NCBI GenBank assembly: GCA_036924285.1
Contig: JAYKYS010000015.1
Span: 6,882,001 to 6,946,000, forward strand
From: Asterella californica
Taxonomy: Eukaryota > Streptophyta > Marchantiopsida > Marchantiales > Aytoniaceae
Reading direction: 5' to 3'
Length of the DNA stretch: 64,000 nt
Below are positions 48,621-61,722 of the stretch, one piece after another (the stretch's first letter is position 1; every line of letters begins with the position of its first letter). The position numbers and the translations under genes were made by a program. The notes below the pieces were generated by a model. That model did not search any database. It was not told where the DNA came from and saw only the letters and a program-made list of their open reading frames with translations.

Positions 48621-49178
48621 ATTACGACACCCCCATCTACTGAAGGATACTTTTGGCTCTCATGTTACAGGAGCTGAAACAGGAGGCAACCAAACGAACG
48701 AGTGACCTGACGAGAGAGCTCAGCTCATACTTACGTTAGTGGAACGCGAGAAAATCATCGGTGTTCAGACTGCAAAAGGTTGTGGTCCTTCTCGGAGAGG
48801 ATGAATGCCCTGGCAACATTTATATGTCCGATGACTGGAAGACCACCAACCAGATAGATTGGAGCGATTGTCTCGCCCTGGATTAGCTATTGAGACTACA
48901 TCTAGGGCCAAATGTTTCTGTGGGTCTGTGCCTGCTACTCTACATCTCGAGCTCATTGTACGTGCATTACGCATATTTCGATTCCTGGCGCATAACTTCT
49001 TACGAGGAATTTGAGAATCCACCGTAGATCTGGAAATATTTCTGCCGTGTACTCTCGAAATCCCAAGCTTCTCGATGTGGAATTTTATGATGATGCGAGG
49101 AAAGCCGTTTGCACGCCGTTCAGCACTTCTGCGAGTTCCATTCCAAGACGATAGCTACCGTTCGATCTCGAGTTTGAA

Positions 49179-49214
49179 ATCTATGGTCTTCTATCTCGAT
49201 AGAAGACCATAGAT
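49179..49214. repeat. Perfect 17-bp inverted repeat, 2-nt spacer
   Basis: ATCTATGGTCTTCTATC at 49179-49195 is followed after TC by its exact reverse complement at 49198-49214. This is a near-continuous palindrome. Confidence 0.9.
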
Positions 49215-50950
49215 CGCTTCCAGTGCACGAATCATCACATCTACTCGGACTACTCCTCCTCGGTCTCGGAGTCAACTGTGAAAGATACTGAAATGTATGA
49301 TTTTCAAGACAATGTCATAAGCATTGAGGGAAACTGCATTTTCCACCCCCATTTTGGCTACTTCTTGCTATGAAGATAATGGAATCGATCTAAAACATCA
49401 AACGAGCATCGTCGAGTCGAGTGGGAATAGGGGTGGAAATAGCAATACCTTAAGTCACAAAGTTTGTGATCCCTGATGTTCCATGTACCCATTTTGATGA
49501 AGTATTGACAACATGCATATATATGAAATTATCCACTTTCCGAGGCAAACTTCTATCCTAGTGTATGCGTCCCGAAGTCGGTCCATTAGGTCAGTTACTC
49601 ACTAGTAGGCAAGTACTGTCTGATGAGTAGAACGTGATTCAGACCTATTCTTATCTACTCCTTGGACTGTTTCCTTTGTTCTGTTGCGTGAAGAAGATCG
49701 ATCTGATCCAGGGAGAATGAGAGGAACCGACTCACTAACCGGAAAAGACGGACAGGCGAAGTGCGAAGGGAGGGACCTGATCATGAGCCCCCTTGCTTTT
49801 CATCAGCATCGTACTACTTCCACACAACGTAAGCTAAGCTAAACCCTAAACCTAACTTAAACCTCCATCATCCATTCTCGGATCATACTGCAGAGGTCCA
49901 GTCGTCCAGTCTTACTCCTGACATCTACGTACTTACTGATCCTAGTGAGCTACAAAACCAGAGGAACGCTTGGCGATGCACTCTTCCTCTGCGCAATGAT
50001 GCACCGAGTCTTGTCAGTGGATTTCTGGTTGGCGTGTATCGAATAACCTGGAGAAAGAGAGAAAAAGCCTGTTTGCCTTCTGAAGTCTGAACTCACTCAT
50101 CTTCTGATCTGATCATTTCATGCTATACTTCCCCTAGAAGCATAATATTTAAGGGTATCGAACGAGCACCCACCGCATGCTCAAACTCCAGCTCTGTGAT
50201 TTCATCTGAGTTCAGTAGAGTGCAACACATGTGACAGTTGGTATCCATAATCACGTCTAGTTCGCTAAATAAATAGGTTCACTTGCAGCGTTACTACTAT
50301 GGAACCCTTTTACCCTAAACCCAAGAGCAAGCAGATGGTGATGTTTCGTGGGATAAGATGTGTACGTACGTACCTGGATGGTCGAACACTGCCACTGCAG
50401 ATCTGCTACTGCTCAAGCTTCGACAAGAAGTGGTCAGCAAAGCAAGTTGACTTGCAGTGTTGCTGATCTTTTGCTTACTCTTGAGTGTTGTGTGTCCACT
50501 GCAATCATGACCTGAAGACACCGTCCCCGGTTCCCAAAGCCCAAGGCTCCAAGCATGAGGCCTACTGAAGTCAGAGCCACACTCCAACTTTTGGGGGAAG
50601 TTTGACATTTTGAGTAAAGTTTTCTCTTCCCCTCGGAGGAAAGTCTTCTTACATACAAAATTCGTGGTTTCCTAATCGGGTTTAACTTTAACACTAAGTT
50701 TCTTCCAAAGTTTGCAATTAATTAGCTTCCAACGTAAAATTTCGACTTTTTCTTACTAAAACATGCCATTCTCGATAATGTTTCCATTTAAGTTTCTTCT
50801 ACGGCTTTTCACAAAGGAATTTCTCGAGCACTGGAACTCTCAACTACTACACGTATTACTGCTATGTCAAAAGGTATAGTCGACGAAGAGCGCTTGTGAG
50901 CATATATATCCGTATCTTCAACTTCTTTCACAACCAACTACTTCAAGCTC

Positions 50951-51055
50951 CCCAGTCCTTAAACTTTACGGAAATTTACTTGGCCAGCCCCTGAGTTTGG
51001 AAATCTACTTGGCCTGTCCCATGACTTATTAGACTCACTTGACTAGTCTATTTTC
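50951..51055. repeat. Three-unit diverged tandem repeat, about 33 bp
   Basis: Three units in a row share the order CC..(A)ACTT/GAGTTT, GGAAAT[TC]TACTTGGCC, then TG/AG. The last is TTAGACTCACTTGACTAGTC. The string is followed by GTGGCAGTCACCATCCGGTG. This pattern is common in plant intergenic transposon debris; the parent element is not identified. Confidence 0.5.
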
Positions 51056-51439
51056 CTATGTGGCAGTCACCATCCGGTGACCATCGAACGTGGCAAGTGC
51101 CATGTAAGACTGAATATAGATTACTGCGCTTGACCTGTCTGCCTACAAGCTTCACTATACTTCGAACGAAGAAACCACACGAAACTTCAATCTTGGAGCA
51201 GTCGAAAAAAGTGGAGGGTAGCAGCAGTGGAATAATAGTGTTTTTCGCACTCACATTTTTTGACATTCAGTATCATGTGAGCATTGCTTTGGAGGCAGAC
51301 AGTGACGAAACTGAAACATCCTTGGTCAACTGCAGTTTACGAGTCAGAATCAAGTGCAAAATGCTCGTTGCGTGAATGAAAAGAACACACGTAATTTATT
51401 TACATTCGATCGATGGAGAGTTGAGATGGAGGAGAGTAC

Positions 51440-51985
51440 TGCTGCCGGGCATGATTTACAAGGTAAAACTCTGGAATAGATCCGGGATGCCGTCAGCCGA
51501 TTGAAACTCGGAGCTTCATTTAATGATTTTGAGGAATCTGTGGCCTAGGCTCTAAAATCGTGGCTTGGCTCATACTCTGGGTTGCATCGAAGGTTGAGCA
51601 AATTTTATTTAACAAAAGACTAGCTTAGCAAGGGACTTCTTGATAAGTGAATTTGCGTATAAGACATAAGGACCCCAGCTTAGCTAAGGGGCTGCTTAGC
51701 AGGGGGCTTGAGTTTTAGGTTAATGGACGTGCAGTGGCAGTTTGAGAGATATTAGAGAGAGCTCAACTGAGATAAAAAGAGACGCGCGCAGGAGAGAGAG
51801 GAGAAGATTTTGATCACTGATGACATTGACGATGAAATTTGAAATGTGAATAAAGTTTCTTGAGTCTTGAAAGCTATTTTGCACAGATTTGGATGTCTGA
51901 TTGTACTTGGTGGGGCGCAAGAAATTGCATTTGAGTTCTGATCGTTGATAATAGTTTATTTTTCTCTTTTGATATGGTTAGATTG
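51440..51985 (+). other. Probable 5' LTR and leader of gypsy element D
   Basis: This stretch precedes the gag remnant at 52 kb in the expected place for an LTR and leader. It includes a direct repeat of CTTAGC(A/T)A.GGG(A/G)C (51,625, 51,679 and 51,696) and a purine-rich stretch near 51,790. A second LTR copy was not found in the window, so its limits are not proven. Confidence 0.35.
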
Positions 51986-51992
51986 AGTGAGG

Positions 51993-53060
51993 AAGATGGA
52001 TCATGGTGCTACCGTCCAAGGTGTTACTGCTCAAAGGGTGGTTAAGATGACATTGACGTTCAAGGAGGACCTATCATAGTTCCAGCAGCAAGTGCACAAC
52101 CTATTGTTGATACATCTCAGATTCTTCAAGCGTTGGTTGCTCAGATTTAGTAGCAATCTGCAACTGAAAAGAGCAGAAAATCAACAAAGACGTTACAAAC
52201 AGTCGTTGGTCTTGGACGATTTGATGACAGAGACGTCACTAAGTACCTGCGGGAGTATGCGGGTGAGATGGAACGGATGAGAGCACCTGAAGTTGAGATA
52301 ATTCTGAGCTTTGAGTTGACTGTCGTTCCTGAATTGAGAGAGAAAATGAAGAATTTACAGAGGAGACATCTAGGAAGATGGACTCTGTTTGAACGTGCAC
52401 TGAGAGAGGAGTTTCTAGAAGAAGATTCTGATAGGGTCATCAGGAGGACATTTCTTGATTGGATAGAGCGTCAGCATGGACGTATCATGATTGATTCATG
52501 AGTTTGAAAAGAGATTCTGGTCTGAAAAGGTTGACGTTGGATGCTAAGAAGACATAGTTGTTCTTGGGGACTATGGATGAGTTTACAACAGATAGATTTT
52601 GTTTCATGTTAGTTGATCGTGGAGCAAAAGGGGGAGTTACATTTGATTGGAGAAGAGTGGAAGAAGCAGTATTTACTCTTGCTACACAACGTTGTGGCAG
52701 GATGGCAGTAGTTGGACAACTAGAGACCTTGCCAGAACAGAGAGTGGTTCCTCAAGTCTCAGTAGTTCTCCCATAGTTTCCCAAGTACATGTAGTGGTTC
52801 CTCATGCACCTGTCCTAGCACAAAGAGGTCCTAGACAATAACGATCTGTTGAGAATCAAAATCAACACAACTTGATTGAAGAGCTCATTCAACAATTGAG
52901 AGATTTAAGAGTTGAGGATGGTAGATCTGAAAAGAGATCAGCGATCAGTAGCTCCAGGTGTTCAACTTGTAAGGAGAATCTTTACCGTTTCGTGCACCTA
53001 CCGCCTTGTTGCACCAGCGAAAGCTCTTGCTCAATAGGTCACGAAACTCACAATGCTAAC
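51993..53060 (+). pseudogene. Ty3/gypsy element D, gag remnant
   Basis: The frame reads ASAQPIVDTSQILQALVAQI, two stops, then GRFDDRDVTKYLREYAGEME, FELTVVPELREKMKNL, LREEFLEEDSDRV and RRTFLDWIERQ. This is the typical series of a gypsy gag/retrotransposon matrix segment. After a short gap it continues FLGTMDEFTTDRFCFMLVDR and FDWRRVEEAV (52558-52776), then IEELIQQLRDLRVED (52872-53000). Several frame breaks are present. The matching protease/RT part lies at 57.99-58.44 kb on the same strand, beyond an inserted chromovirus. Confidence 0.75.
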
Positions 53061-54211
53061 TTGCAAATCACAATTTGGAGCTCCAACACTTAGTCATTTT
53101 TCAGTGAAACCTGTGGTCCAGACCCAGACTCGAACTCTGTGGTTCGGACCAGCGTCCAAACCACGGTCCGTCTGCGTCTTGGATCCACGTCTCAGTCCCG
53201 CATCTCAGACTTATGTTTCGGTCCGTTTTCAGACTTGCCCCCTTAGGTCAGCGTTCGTCCGAGGTTGTCTTGGGGTAGGCCCCTATGTCCTAACCGAATG
53301 TTCTAACCTTGGTTCAGGGAACCACTTTAGGGTTCATCTGATCTCGACTTCGCGGTCAAGTCGTTCAGTCCTACTCGCAGCGTTCACAACCTAGCGCAAG
53401 TCCACTAGGGTTCCATTGTTTGCGTCTGCGCTCGATCTTGAGAATGAAGTTGCAACACTCACCTCCACTTTGGAGGTTGATGCCCTCATCAACAATGATC
53501 CTTTACGTTAACACCAAGTTCAAAATGGGTAGCCAACCCCTTGGTGCCAGAATTGCGTTCTGGTAGCTAATCCGCAATTCTCTTCTTGGCTTGAGTCTTA
53601 AGTTGTCGCTAGAACACTTAGAAAATTCCAACTAGTCTCAGGAAAAGTCTTACCTTTTTTGCCCACCATAAAAAAAACTAGTTGACAGCTTCTAAACATT
53701 CTACTTAAGACTCTAACTTGCTAACTATAAGTATTCACACCTACTTACAAGGTCTCCCGAAACTCACTTTCTGGTCGCAACCTGATTTGACTTAGACGTG
53801 CAACTAAGTTTACTTTGCAGTTTGAAAACCGCAGAGCAAGATCACCCCAAGCCTCAAGACAAGTATGAAAGTTCATACTTGCTTTGCCAACGCTACGACA
53901 AACCTAAGTCTTGACATCAAGACTAAGTCTTGATTTAGATGCTTATCCAAACCAGCTCGCTTCCTTTGAGTGTGCTTCGTTCCTCCTCTTGACAACATCC
54001 TAGGCATCTGATTAGAACTACTCATAGCCATGCACTACCAATACACTTAAACAAATTTTCAAGAAACAAATTTTTTATTTCCAAACACAAGTCAAAGCTA
54101 CAAAGTTCATCGGCCCAAATTGCCTCAAGTTGCTACTCGTATGGTTCGTCGTTCCTTCACTCCTCGCTGGAAGGAGATGTCCTCATCTTGCTAACGCCCT
54201 TGTTGTCCTTG
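53061..54211. other. Candidate LTR-side DNA of the inserted chromovirus
   Basis: The stretch lies between the element D gag and the chromodomain end of the opposite-strand element, where the chromovirus 3' LTR should be. It holds short repeated words (GGTCC.GACC near 53,110-53,240; CTAAGTCTTGA near 53,900) and no coding motif. Without the second LTR its limits cannot be fixed. Confidence 0.35.
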
Positions 54212-57200
54212 TCACCGTTTGAAGAGGTCCAATACTTCATTCGCATGTGCGAGATCTTCCTCTGGCACCCAAGTTGCTTCCTTCAAATGGTAACCACGCC
54301 ATTTGACCAAATACTCCATCCGGTTAGATTTGCGTCGTGATCGCAAAATGATCTCTATCTCATATTCTGTTTCGCCTTGCACGACTTCAGGTTGAGGCCT
54401 GAGTACATGTTTGTGCTCCGGCCGCAAATCATCCTTGGAGTATTTCTTTAATAAAGAAACATAGAAAGTCGGATGCAACTGCCACTCGCGAGGAAGGTCT
54501 AATGTATAGACGTCTTCGTGCGGATTCTTGACAATGACGAAAGGTCCCATGAACTTCGATGAAAACTTCGCCAATATTTCCTTCGGAAGTGTGAAGTTTT
54601 TCGTACTTAACTACACTTCTTTGCCCACTTGAAACTTCACTTGTCGGCGATGCTTGTTTACCTGCTTCGTGGAACATTGCTGCGCCTTCTCGAGGTTCTT
54701 CTTCACTTGCTCCTCGCGCCGCTGCATTGCCACCACCAACTCTTCAGCTGATGTTTGCCGTGTTCTTGGTCGTGCCGATGTAGAACTCCCTGCAAGAGTT
54801 AAGTCAAGAGGCCCTTCTAGCTCACGTCCGTAAGTCAGCAAGAAAAGCGATTCGCCAATTGTCGAATGCTTCGTGGAATTGTAGCAATACTCCGCAAGAC
54901 TGAGCCACGCCGTCCAATCACTTTGGTCTGCGGTCACATAATTCCTCAAGTATTGGTTCAGAATCGAGTTAACTCGTTCCGTTTGTCCATCCGTTTCGGG
55001 ATGAAAAGCGATACTGAATTTTAACTTAGTTCTCAACTTTTGAAACAAGTGTTTCCAAAAGGTACTTGTGAACTTAGAGTCTTGGTCTGAAATAATACTC
55101 CAAGGCAATCCATGTGAACGCCACCAAGTATCTAGGAACAACCGAGAAGTCGTGAATGCAGTTGCGGTATCCAAGGTCGGTGTAAACTTCGCTAGTTTGC
55201 TAAACCGGTCAACAATCACAAAGATTGCATTGTATCCGTTTGAGTTAGGCAGAGAGGTAATGAAGTCCATGCTAATGCTTTCCCAAGGTCTGACTGGAAT
55301 CGGCAAAGTAGTTCTTTAATAAAGAAACATAAAAAGTCGGATGCAACTGCATTCATGAAGAAGGTCTAACGTATAGACATCTTCGTGCGGGTTCTTGACA
55401 ATGACAAAAGGTCTCATGAACTTTGATGAGAACTTAACCAAAATTCTTTCCGGAAGGGTGAAGTTCTTCGTACTCAACCATACTTCTTCGCCCACTTGAA
55501 ACTTCACTTGTCGCCGATGCTTGTTTACTTACTTCGTATACCGTTGCTGCGCCTTCTCGAGGTTTTCCTTCACTTGTTCCTCGTGCCGCTGCATTTCCAC
55601 CACCAACTCTTCAGCTGATGTTTGCCGTGTTCTTGGTCGTGCTGATGTAGAATTCCCTGCAAGAGTCAAGTCAAGAGGTCTTTATGGCTCACGTTCGTAA
55701 GTCAACAAGAAAGATGATTCGACGATCACTGAATGCTTCATGGAATTGTAGCAATACTCAGCAAGACTAAGCCACTCGATCCAATCACTTTGGTCCGGGT
55801 TCACATAATTCCTCAAGTATTGATTCAGAACCGAGTTAACTCGTTCCGTTTGTCCATCCGTTTTAGGATGAAAAGCGGTACTGAATTTTAACTTAGTTCC
55901 CAACTTTTGGAACAAGTGTTTCCAAAAAGCACTTGTGAACTTTGAGTCTCAATATGAAATAATACTCCGGGGTAATCCATGTGAACGCCACCAAGTATCT
56001 AAGAACAACCGAGAAGTCGTGAACGCAGTTGCGGTATTCAAGGTCGAGGTAAACTTCGCTAGTTTGCTAAACCGATCAACTATCACAAAGACTACATTAT
56101 ATCCGGTTGAGTCAGACAGAGAGGTAATGAAGTCCATGCTAATGCTTTCCCAAGGTCTGGTTGGAATCGGCAAAGGATGAAGCAACCCCCGTTTCTTCTC
56201 ATAAGTTACGCAGGTTTTCACAAAGTGGGCAACATCGTTTTTCATGTGGGGCGAATAAAATTTTTTAGCTATCACTGCTAAAGTGGACTTTTCTCCTCTA
56301 TGGGCTGATATGACGCATCATGACATTCTTTGAGTAACTTAGTCCTAAGTTTTCCTTGTCTCACATAAATCCGACTTTGCTTGAACATGAGTAAGCCATG
56401 TCTCAGCTGCATGTTCTGCAACTTCACTCCTCGCTTGAGTTGTTCCAGTACTCCTTCGCTTGGTCATCACCCATGTAACCTTCACATATTCGTCTCTCCA
56501 AGTCTGACTCCTTAGGATACATAGCTCGCAAAATCTGTGTTGGCGATGAAAGATATTCCTCCTTGCGACTCAAGGCGTCAGGAACTACATTGTCCTTTCT
56601 CGCTTTGTGGATTAATTCCACATTCATGAGCGCCAAGGTATCATGCCACCGTAGTTGCTTTGGCGTCACTCTATCTTGTGTCTCAAAGTACTTGAGCAAA
56701 ATATTATCAGTATACACTTGAGTTTTGTGAAGTCCCAAGTAATGCTGCCATTACCTCGACCAATGAACTTCCGCAAAGAGTTCCTTCTCGTGAGTTGGTC
56801 ATCGACTCTCCGTCCCAGATAACTTCTTGCTTTCGTACGCTACAGGTTTTCCATCTTGCACCAACATTCCACCAATTGCATAGTCGCTCGCGTCCGTGTG
56901 CACCTCGAATGGTTTGTCAAACTGTGGCAGCTTCAAAATTGACGTCTTTGACAAAATGGATTTGATCGTCTAGAACGCATCATCCACCTCCTTGGTCCAA
57001 CTTACTTGTGCGTCTTTTCCCGTCCAGTCCGTCAACGACTTCGTGATCTTTGAAAACCCCTTCACATACTTGTGATAGAACTACGCCAATCTTAAGAATC
57101 GCATCCACCTTCTGCATATCCGGACCGACTCCTTATGCACTAATGATATGTCCCAAGAAGTTAATGCGTTCCAAACCAAATTCACTCTTGTCAACGTTGG

Positions 57201-57900
57201 CAAACAGCTTATGCTCTCACAGTTTTGTCAACACCACCCTTAGCTGCTCCGCGTGCGACTCCAAGGTTTTGGAGTAGATCAAGATGTCGTCGATGTAAAC
57301 AATGACAAACTCATCCATCTCCTCACGAAAAATTGTGTTCATCAATGTATTGAAGGGCGAAGGGGCATTGCAGAGTCCAAATGACATCACCACGAATTCA
57401 AACGATCCGTATCTGGTTCGACAAGCGGTTTTCTCAACATCTGGATCAGCTATCCGGATCTGATAATATCATGACTTCAAGTCTATCTTGCTGAAGTACT
57501 TTGCGTCCGCTAACCTATCAAACAAGTCATCTATTCTTGACAAGGGATAATTATTCTTCGTCTTATTGAGCGCACGATAATCTACGCAGAGTGGTAACTT
57601 CCCATCCTTCTTCTTTGCAAAAAGAACTGGGGCTCCGTAAGGTGACTTGCTGGTTCGAATATATCTCGCGCTAATAGCTCACCGAGTTGTCTTTTCAACT
57701 CAAGGAGTTCCACCTGATTGAGTCGATAAAGAGCTTTGGAAGGTGGTTCTGATCCTAGCAAGACCTCGGTCTTGTGACCCACCACCCGGCTTGGAGGTAA
57801 CTCATCCGTCAAGACATCCTCAAACTCCTTAATCACTTCGTGAAGTACCAAGCTTCTTTCTTCTCTCCCGCTTTATTCAAGATTGATGGAGGATAAAGAT
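54212..57900 (-). pseudogene. Chromovirus (Ty3/gypsy) pol: RT, RNase H, integrase, chromodomain
   Basis: Right to left: an RT lead-in EFEDVLTDELPPSR (57851-57582), [39 protein letters not shown] and the catalytic [10 protein letters not shown] (YIDD codons 57286-57297). RNase H follows with VHTDASDYAIGG and VYTDNILLKYFETQDRVTPK (to 56424). The integrase core has SMDFITSL, IISDQDSKF and DGQTERVN. The integrase C-terminal part has FMGPFVIVKNPHEDVYTLDL, and the chromodomain EYLVKWRGYHLKEATWVPEE ends at 54212. Chromodomains target integration to marked chromatin. Gag and protease are absent, several stops interrupt RT and RNase H, and 868 bp of integrase are duplicated in tandem. It lies inside element D and is therefore younger than it. 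Confidence 0.9.
54445..56178. repeat. 868-bp tandem duplication within the chromovirus integrase
   Basis: The block from TTCTTTAATAAAGAAACATA at 54,445 recurs at 55,313, with sequence aligned through GGAATCGGCAAAG on both sides (about 55,310 and 56,178). The downstream unit continues into the normal integrase finger and RNase H; the upstream unit continues into the chromodomain. The units differ at many positions (for example LPNSNGYNAIFVIVDRF versus LSDSTGYNVVFVIVDRF), so this is not a simple assembly collapse. The unit at 54.6-55.3 kb keeps a long open integrase frame; the other is broken. Confidence 0.85.
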
Positions 57901-57984
57901 GATACGATGATGATCCTTTTCCACTCTCGACAAATATATGAGGAGATTGCTACATATTTGCGGTTCTTTCCTCATCTGATGTAG

Positions 57985-58445
57985 AACAGTGAGAGAAGTG
58001 AAGGAGTTTGTTGGTGTGTTTTTTCTCAGGAGGAAGAAGTCCATGTGAAGTACAAAATCTGTACTGAAGAAAGTGAAGCTGGTAGCAACTCAACTACTTG
58101 CTAACTCACAACAGCAAGTACAGATAGTGAGCACTAAGTCCATATTGCGTGATCATAGACAAATAGGACATCATTTTACCGAGGAGACGTTGAGAGAGCT
58201 CCAAATATGAAGGGATGATTTCCTGACTGAGGTTGAGAAGACGGTTTTTGAGCAGATGATAGCGGATCATGGTAAAGTATTTTTTTTCAACAAAGGAGAT
58301 AGGTTGTGTGGATCCAAAGATAATAGCGCATATGGTTATATTCATCATCCCTCATATGTCTTGGGATCTGAAACCGATTCCGGTTCCTCGTGTCTTATTG
58401 TCAGACGGGCCTTGGTTCATGTGCAAATCATCAAGGGTGGAGATG
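57985..58445 (+). pseudogene. Ty3/gypsy element D, protease-RT junction remnant
   Basis: On the + strand, and across two frames, the DNA reads KKVKLVATQLLANSQQQVQ, LRDHRQIGHHFTEETLRELQ, FLTEVEKTVFEQMIADHGK, then in the other frame EIGCVDPKIIAHMVIFIIPH, SWDLKPIPVPRVLL. This is the segment leading into the reverse transcriptase of a gypsy family, as judged by the PIPVPR and PMVIFTVPH-type words. It fits as the continuation of the element D gag at 52-53 kb, the chromovirus having inserted between. RT palm motifs are missing after 58,445. Confidence 0.65.
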
Positions 58446-58519
58446 AGATCACCACGAAGAGTCAGACCAAGCTGAGCATCGAGATGGATGACGAGGAGGA
58501 TTTTACTAGTGAAGAATAG

Positions 58520-61500
58520 TTGTAGAATGCTTGTAGCTGTGGGTATTGTAATTTGATTATAAATGCATTTTGTGTGTAAGGTTTGTAGTTGTGTGCTTTG
58601 TAATCGATTGTTTATGAAAGAATAGCCACACTGCTCGATTTTGGATATGCTTCGGTGGCTTCAGCTTGATAGCTCTCTCGCTTGTGTTCGTGCTACTTTT
58701 TGTGTTTATGACTGCTAATATTGTCACTGTCATGTCTCTCCATTTCCACGTCTGTCTAAACTATGTTGCCATGGTGGATGGAGACCGGAGGATTTCTGCC
58801 ATGTCTTCATGAGGCTGGCCAAGATCAATTTACAAATTAGGGGCTTGGTCAAGCAAGATCTCATACTTAGAAGTCCTGACGAAGTAATTCTTAAACTTTA
58901 GCATATGATAAGTTTCTACGTATACTAGATTAAGTGTGTTGGAATGTATAACATTAGATAATTAATGAATGCACACAAGATGTATTATTAAAAAACGAAG
59001 CAAATCTATCGACCTCCATACTACCTACGGGAATATTGATGCGACTATTGCTTATTAGCTCAATCTTAGTTCCTCCATGTTATTCAATTAATGCTTTTGC
59101 AATCTAGAACAAAAGAAGTTAATCCTCTCACATAAACTGAAAGGACGTTAAGAGAGGATTAACTTTAGAATACAGCATTCTAGTCATTCGTGCTTTGGAG
59201 ACATGCAGCTCTCGAAGAGGACTGCATTTGTGAACACTATGCATTCGACCTTTAAGAAGATGCATTTACTTTAGTATATCTTACGGAGGTTAGTACTAGT
59301 TATTACTCCTTTTTCATATCAGTTTCACGTATATAGTGAACTGTGATCATTCATAACTAGTAGCACTAATAAAAAAAAGTAAATTGAAAAATATAATGTT
59401 CAGTATTTCCAGTCATATAGCAAGTTCTTTTACTGGTGAGGAGTAATTAAGATGGGATGGTGGCGATGAGATTTCGGCAGTAACATATATTATGAGGTGC
59501 ATGAAGATGGTGATGTATGACTTATCCTTCTTGTGGAATCCAAGGAATGATATCATGAGAGTCTAACTGTCCATATATATATATATAGAACTATATCTCT
59601 TTCTACTAGTCAGATGGTGTTTGAAATGAATAATCTCTTTCTTGATTATTCTTTAGAACACTAGAAGATAATCACTTACACAAAATATGATCCATTCTGT
59701 CTACTTAAACAACTGCGTGAGAAAGAAATCGAACGATATAATAAACTTGTTGACAAACATAGACTTTGATACAATCAAAGTATATATTTTTAATCTATAA
59801 AGTTATAGTTATATTCAGTGGCTCTTTAACTTTCTCGGGGTGACTACTTGGCAGTTTGTAATGGCTGAAGTCTCCACACCGATCAGGGTCGCAAGAGTTT
59901 AGAACGGATTAATCCTAAAAGTATTCTAACTTAAATATTAAACAGATATTTAGAGCATCCTAAATATCTGTTTAAATCCGGAGAGTGACTTTCTCACCGA
60001 ACTGATTCCTGGGAGCAGGGGAGCAGATTGTTGATGAACTGCGATTTGCAAGCTTGACCGTAGAAGAATGAGTAAGAACTCAATATCCTCCGGAGTGATG
60101 GATCGTCGATATGATTGTCAACGAGCAGAGGACTGTGAATAATGGAATGTAGAGCTGTTCTTCGGATATCTATTTGTCATTTGTTACCTTCAGTCTTCAT
60201 CTGCAAACCAGAGGATTAGTCCGGAAGTCTCATATGAAAAAAATTAAAAAAGTAAATGAATAATCTACTGTATCAGTACGGATCAACTCGGATTAGTTCT
60301 GAAGTTTAACCAGATAGGAATTTAGCTGGATTAGTTTGTACGGATAGAGTATGGATACATCCGACAGTTAGATCGTTGGACAGTTCTTGATAGTGTCATT
60401 ATGGTCTGCAACCGTGTTACTACTCGATTAGTATATAAGGAGCTTTGCTTCTGAATATCGTATTCACGATCCATCAATCAACTGTATAGAGGAGAACTAT
60501 ATAAAAAAAATTTATAATTTTAGAGGAAACTTGAATACTCAATATGTATGCTTGGATCTACGATGATATGGATGGAGTTTACTGATTTACATTTGCAACA
60601 AGGGACTCTGGAGTACTGGTGTCCAACAGTAGTAACACCACCAAATGCGACAATGTTCCAAATAAGCCGTTTACGATCATGTTGTATGTCAACAGAATTC
60701 TTTAATGCAATATAGAAGAACAGTATTATTTATATATATTATTTCCATTATATATTGTAAATATTTAGTTCTAAAATAAAATAAAATAATTTTTGTATTT
60801 TATGATATTTTTGATTAATTTATCTAACTCTTGAAATTTTAGTTATATTTAAACTTGGGAAAGTTCACAATCCGAAGGATAGCCTAAGTAAATGCTGAGG
60901 GTGCATGTTAGATATTCCATATGTATATACACAAATAATGTGCATCCAAAGGGTCCTCCACCATGTGAGAGCAAAATACTTGCAAAAAGAACAAACGTGA
61001 AGTTCGAGAGAAAATATCTATTCTTTTTCTGGTCGCAGCTTAGTACTCCTAACAAACAACCAACTTGCGTAAGAAGAAAATAAATTATTCAGTGCAAAAG
61101 GGAGAATAAAAATCGTTTCTGGAAAGTAAGTTTTATCTGTTGTAGACAGTGAACGGGTTATGTCGTTTCTAACAAGGATTGATTTAAACCTTAATTTCAA
61201 AATCTAAACTCGGAAAAGAGTGCTGAGGAACTGTAAGGAAACTGTGAATTTGTGCTTCTCGACCTTCCATGTGAATGTCAGACCACCAAGTAGTCATGAG
61301 TGTTATTTCAGACAGGAATGTCCAGAGACAAATAGCCAAATGAATGTTTGTTAATTCTAGTCTAATTTAATTTATACCTATTAAATTCTTCCAGAAGGAA
61401 AGATCCGGACATATATGCCCTTTCCATCTATATATATATATATGGTTGGTCATGAAACACTAAACTAGAAAGAACGTAATCCATACATCCTTGCTCTTCT

Positions 61501-61630
61501 AGTCTGGAGATAAAATAGAGTTATAAACATATTATATTATCGTAAAATATCTAAATAAGATTCGATATTTAGCTTCCAAGTACTCTAGTTTTGTGAGAGC
61601 ATGAGAATCTGGCGAATCCATGATCTGATA
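58520..61630. other. AT-rich intergenic DNA, no gene recognised
   Basis: No frame has a recognisable motif. Short TA runs lie at 59,573-59,586 and 61,429-61,443. A fold-back at 59.94 kb is listed separately. The segment 60,700-60,840 is extremely AT-rich. Confidence 0.45.
59938..59975. repeat. Perfect 16-bp inverted repeat with 6-nt loop
   Basis: TTAAACAGATATTTAG (59938-59953) faces its exact reverse complement (59960-59975) around AGCATC. Confidence 0.9.
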
Positions 61631-61638
61631 TGATTACG

Positions 61639-61722
61639 AGTGACTAAGGCTTTGACAGATAGACAATTCGAATACTTACCAGTGACTAAGGCTTTGACAG
61701 ATAGACAATTCTAATACTCAAC
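61639..61722. repeat. Two-copy direct repeat, 42 bp
   Basis: AGTGACTAAGGCTTTGACAG followed by ATAGACAATTC.AATACT occurs twice, back to back, with few differences, so it is a recent duplication. Confidence 0.85.

Larger units (their letters stand above)
46550..50940. other. No gene recognised; fold-backs present
   Basis: No reading frame in these 4.4 kb has a recognisable motif. Simple AAAT repeats lie at 47,464-47,492 and AT-rich DNA at 47,880-48,100. Two fold-backs are listed separately. The base composition near 48.2-50.6 kb is more even, so a non-coding transcript or a decayed gene cannot be excluded. Confidence 0.4.

Noticed and set aside
49838..49862. CCCTAAA/CCTAA words resembling plant telomere repeat
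   Set aside because: Only one or two imperfect units are present; a telomeric or interstitial telomere tract needs many tandem copies.
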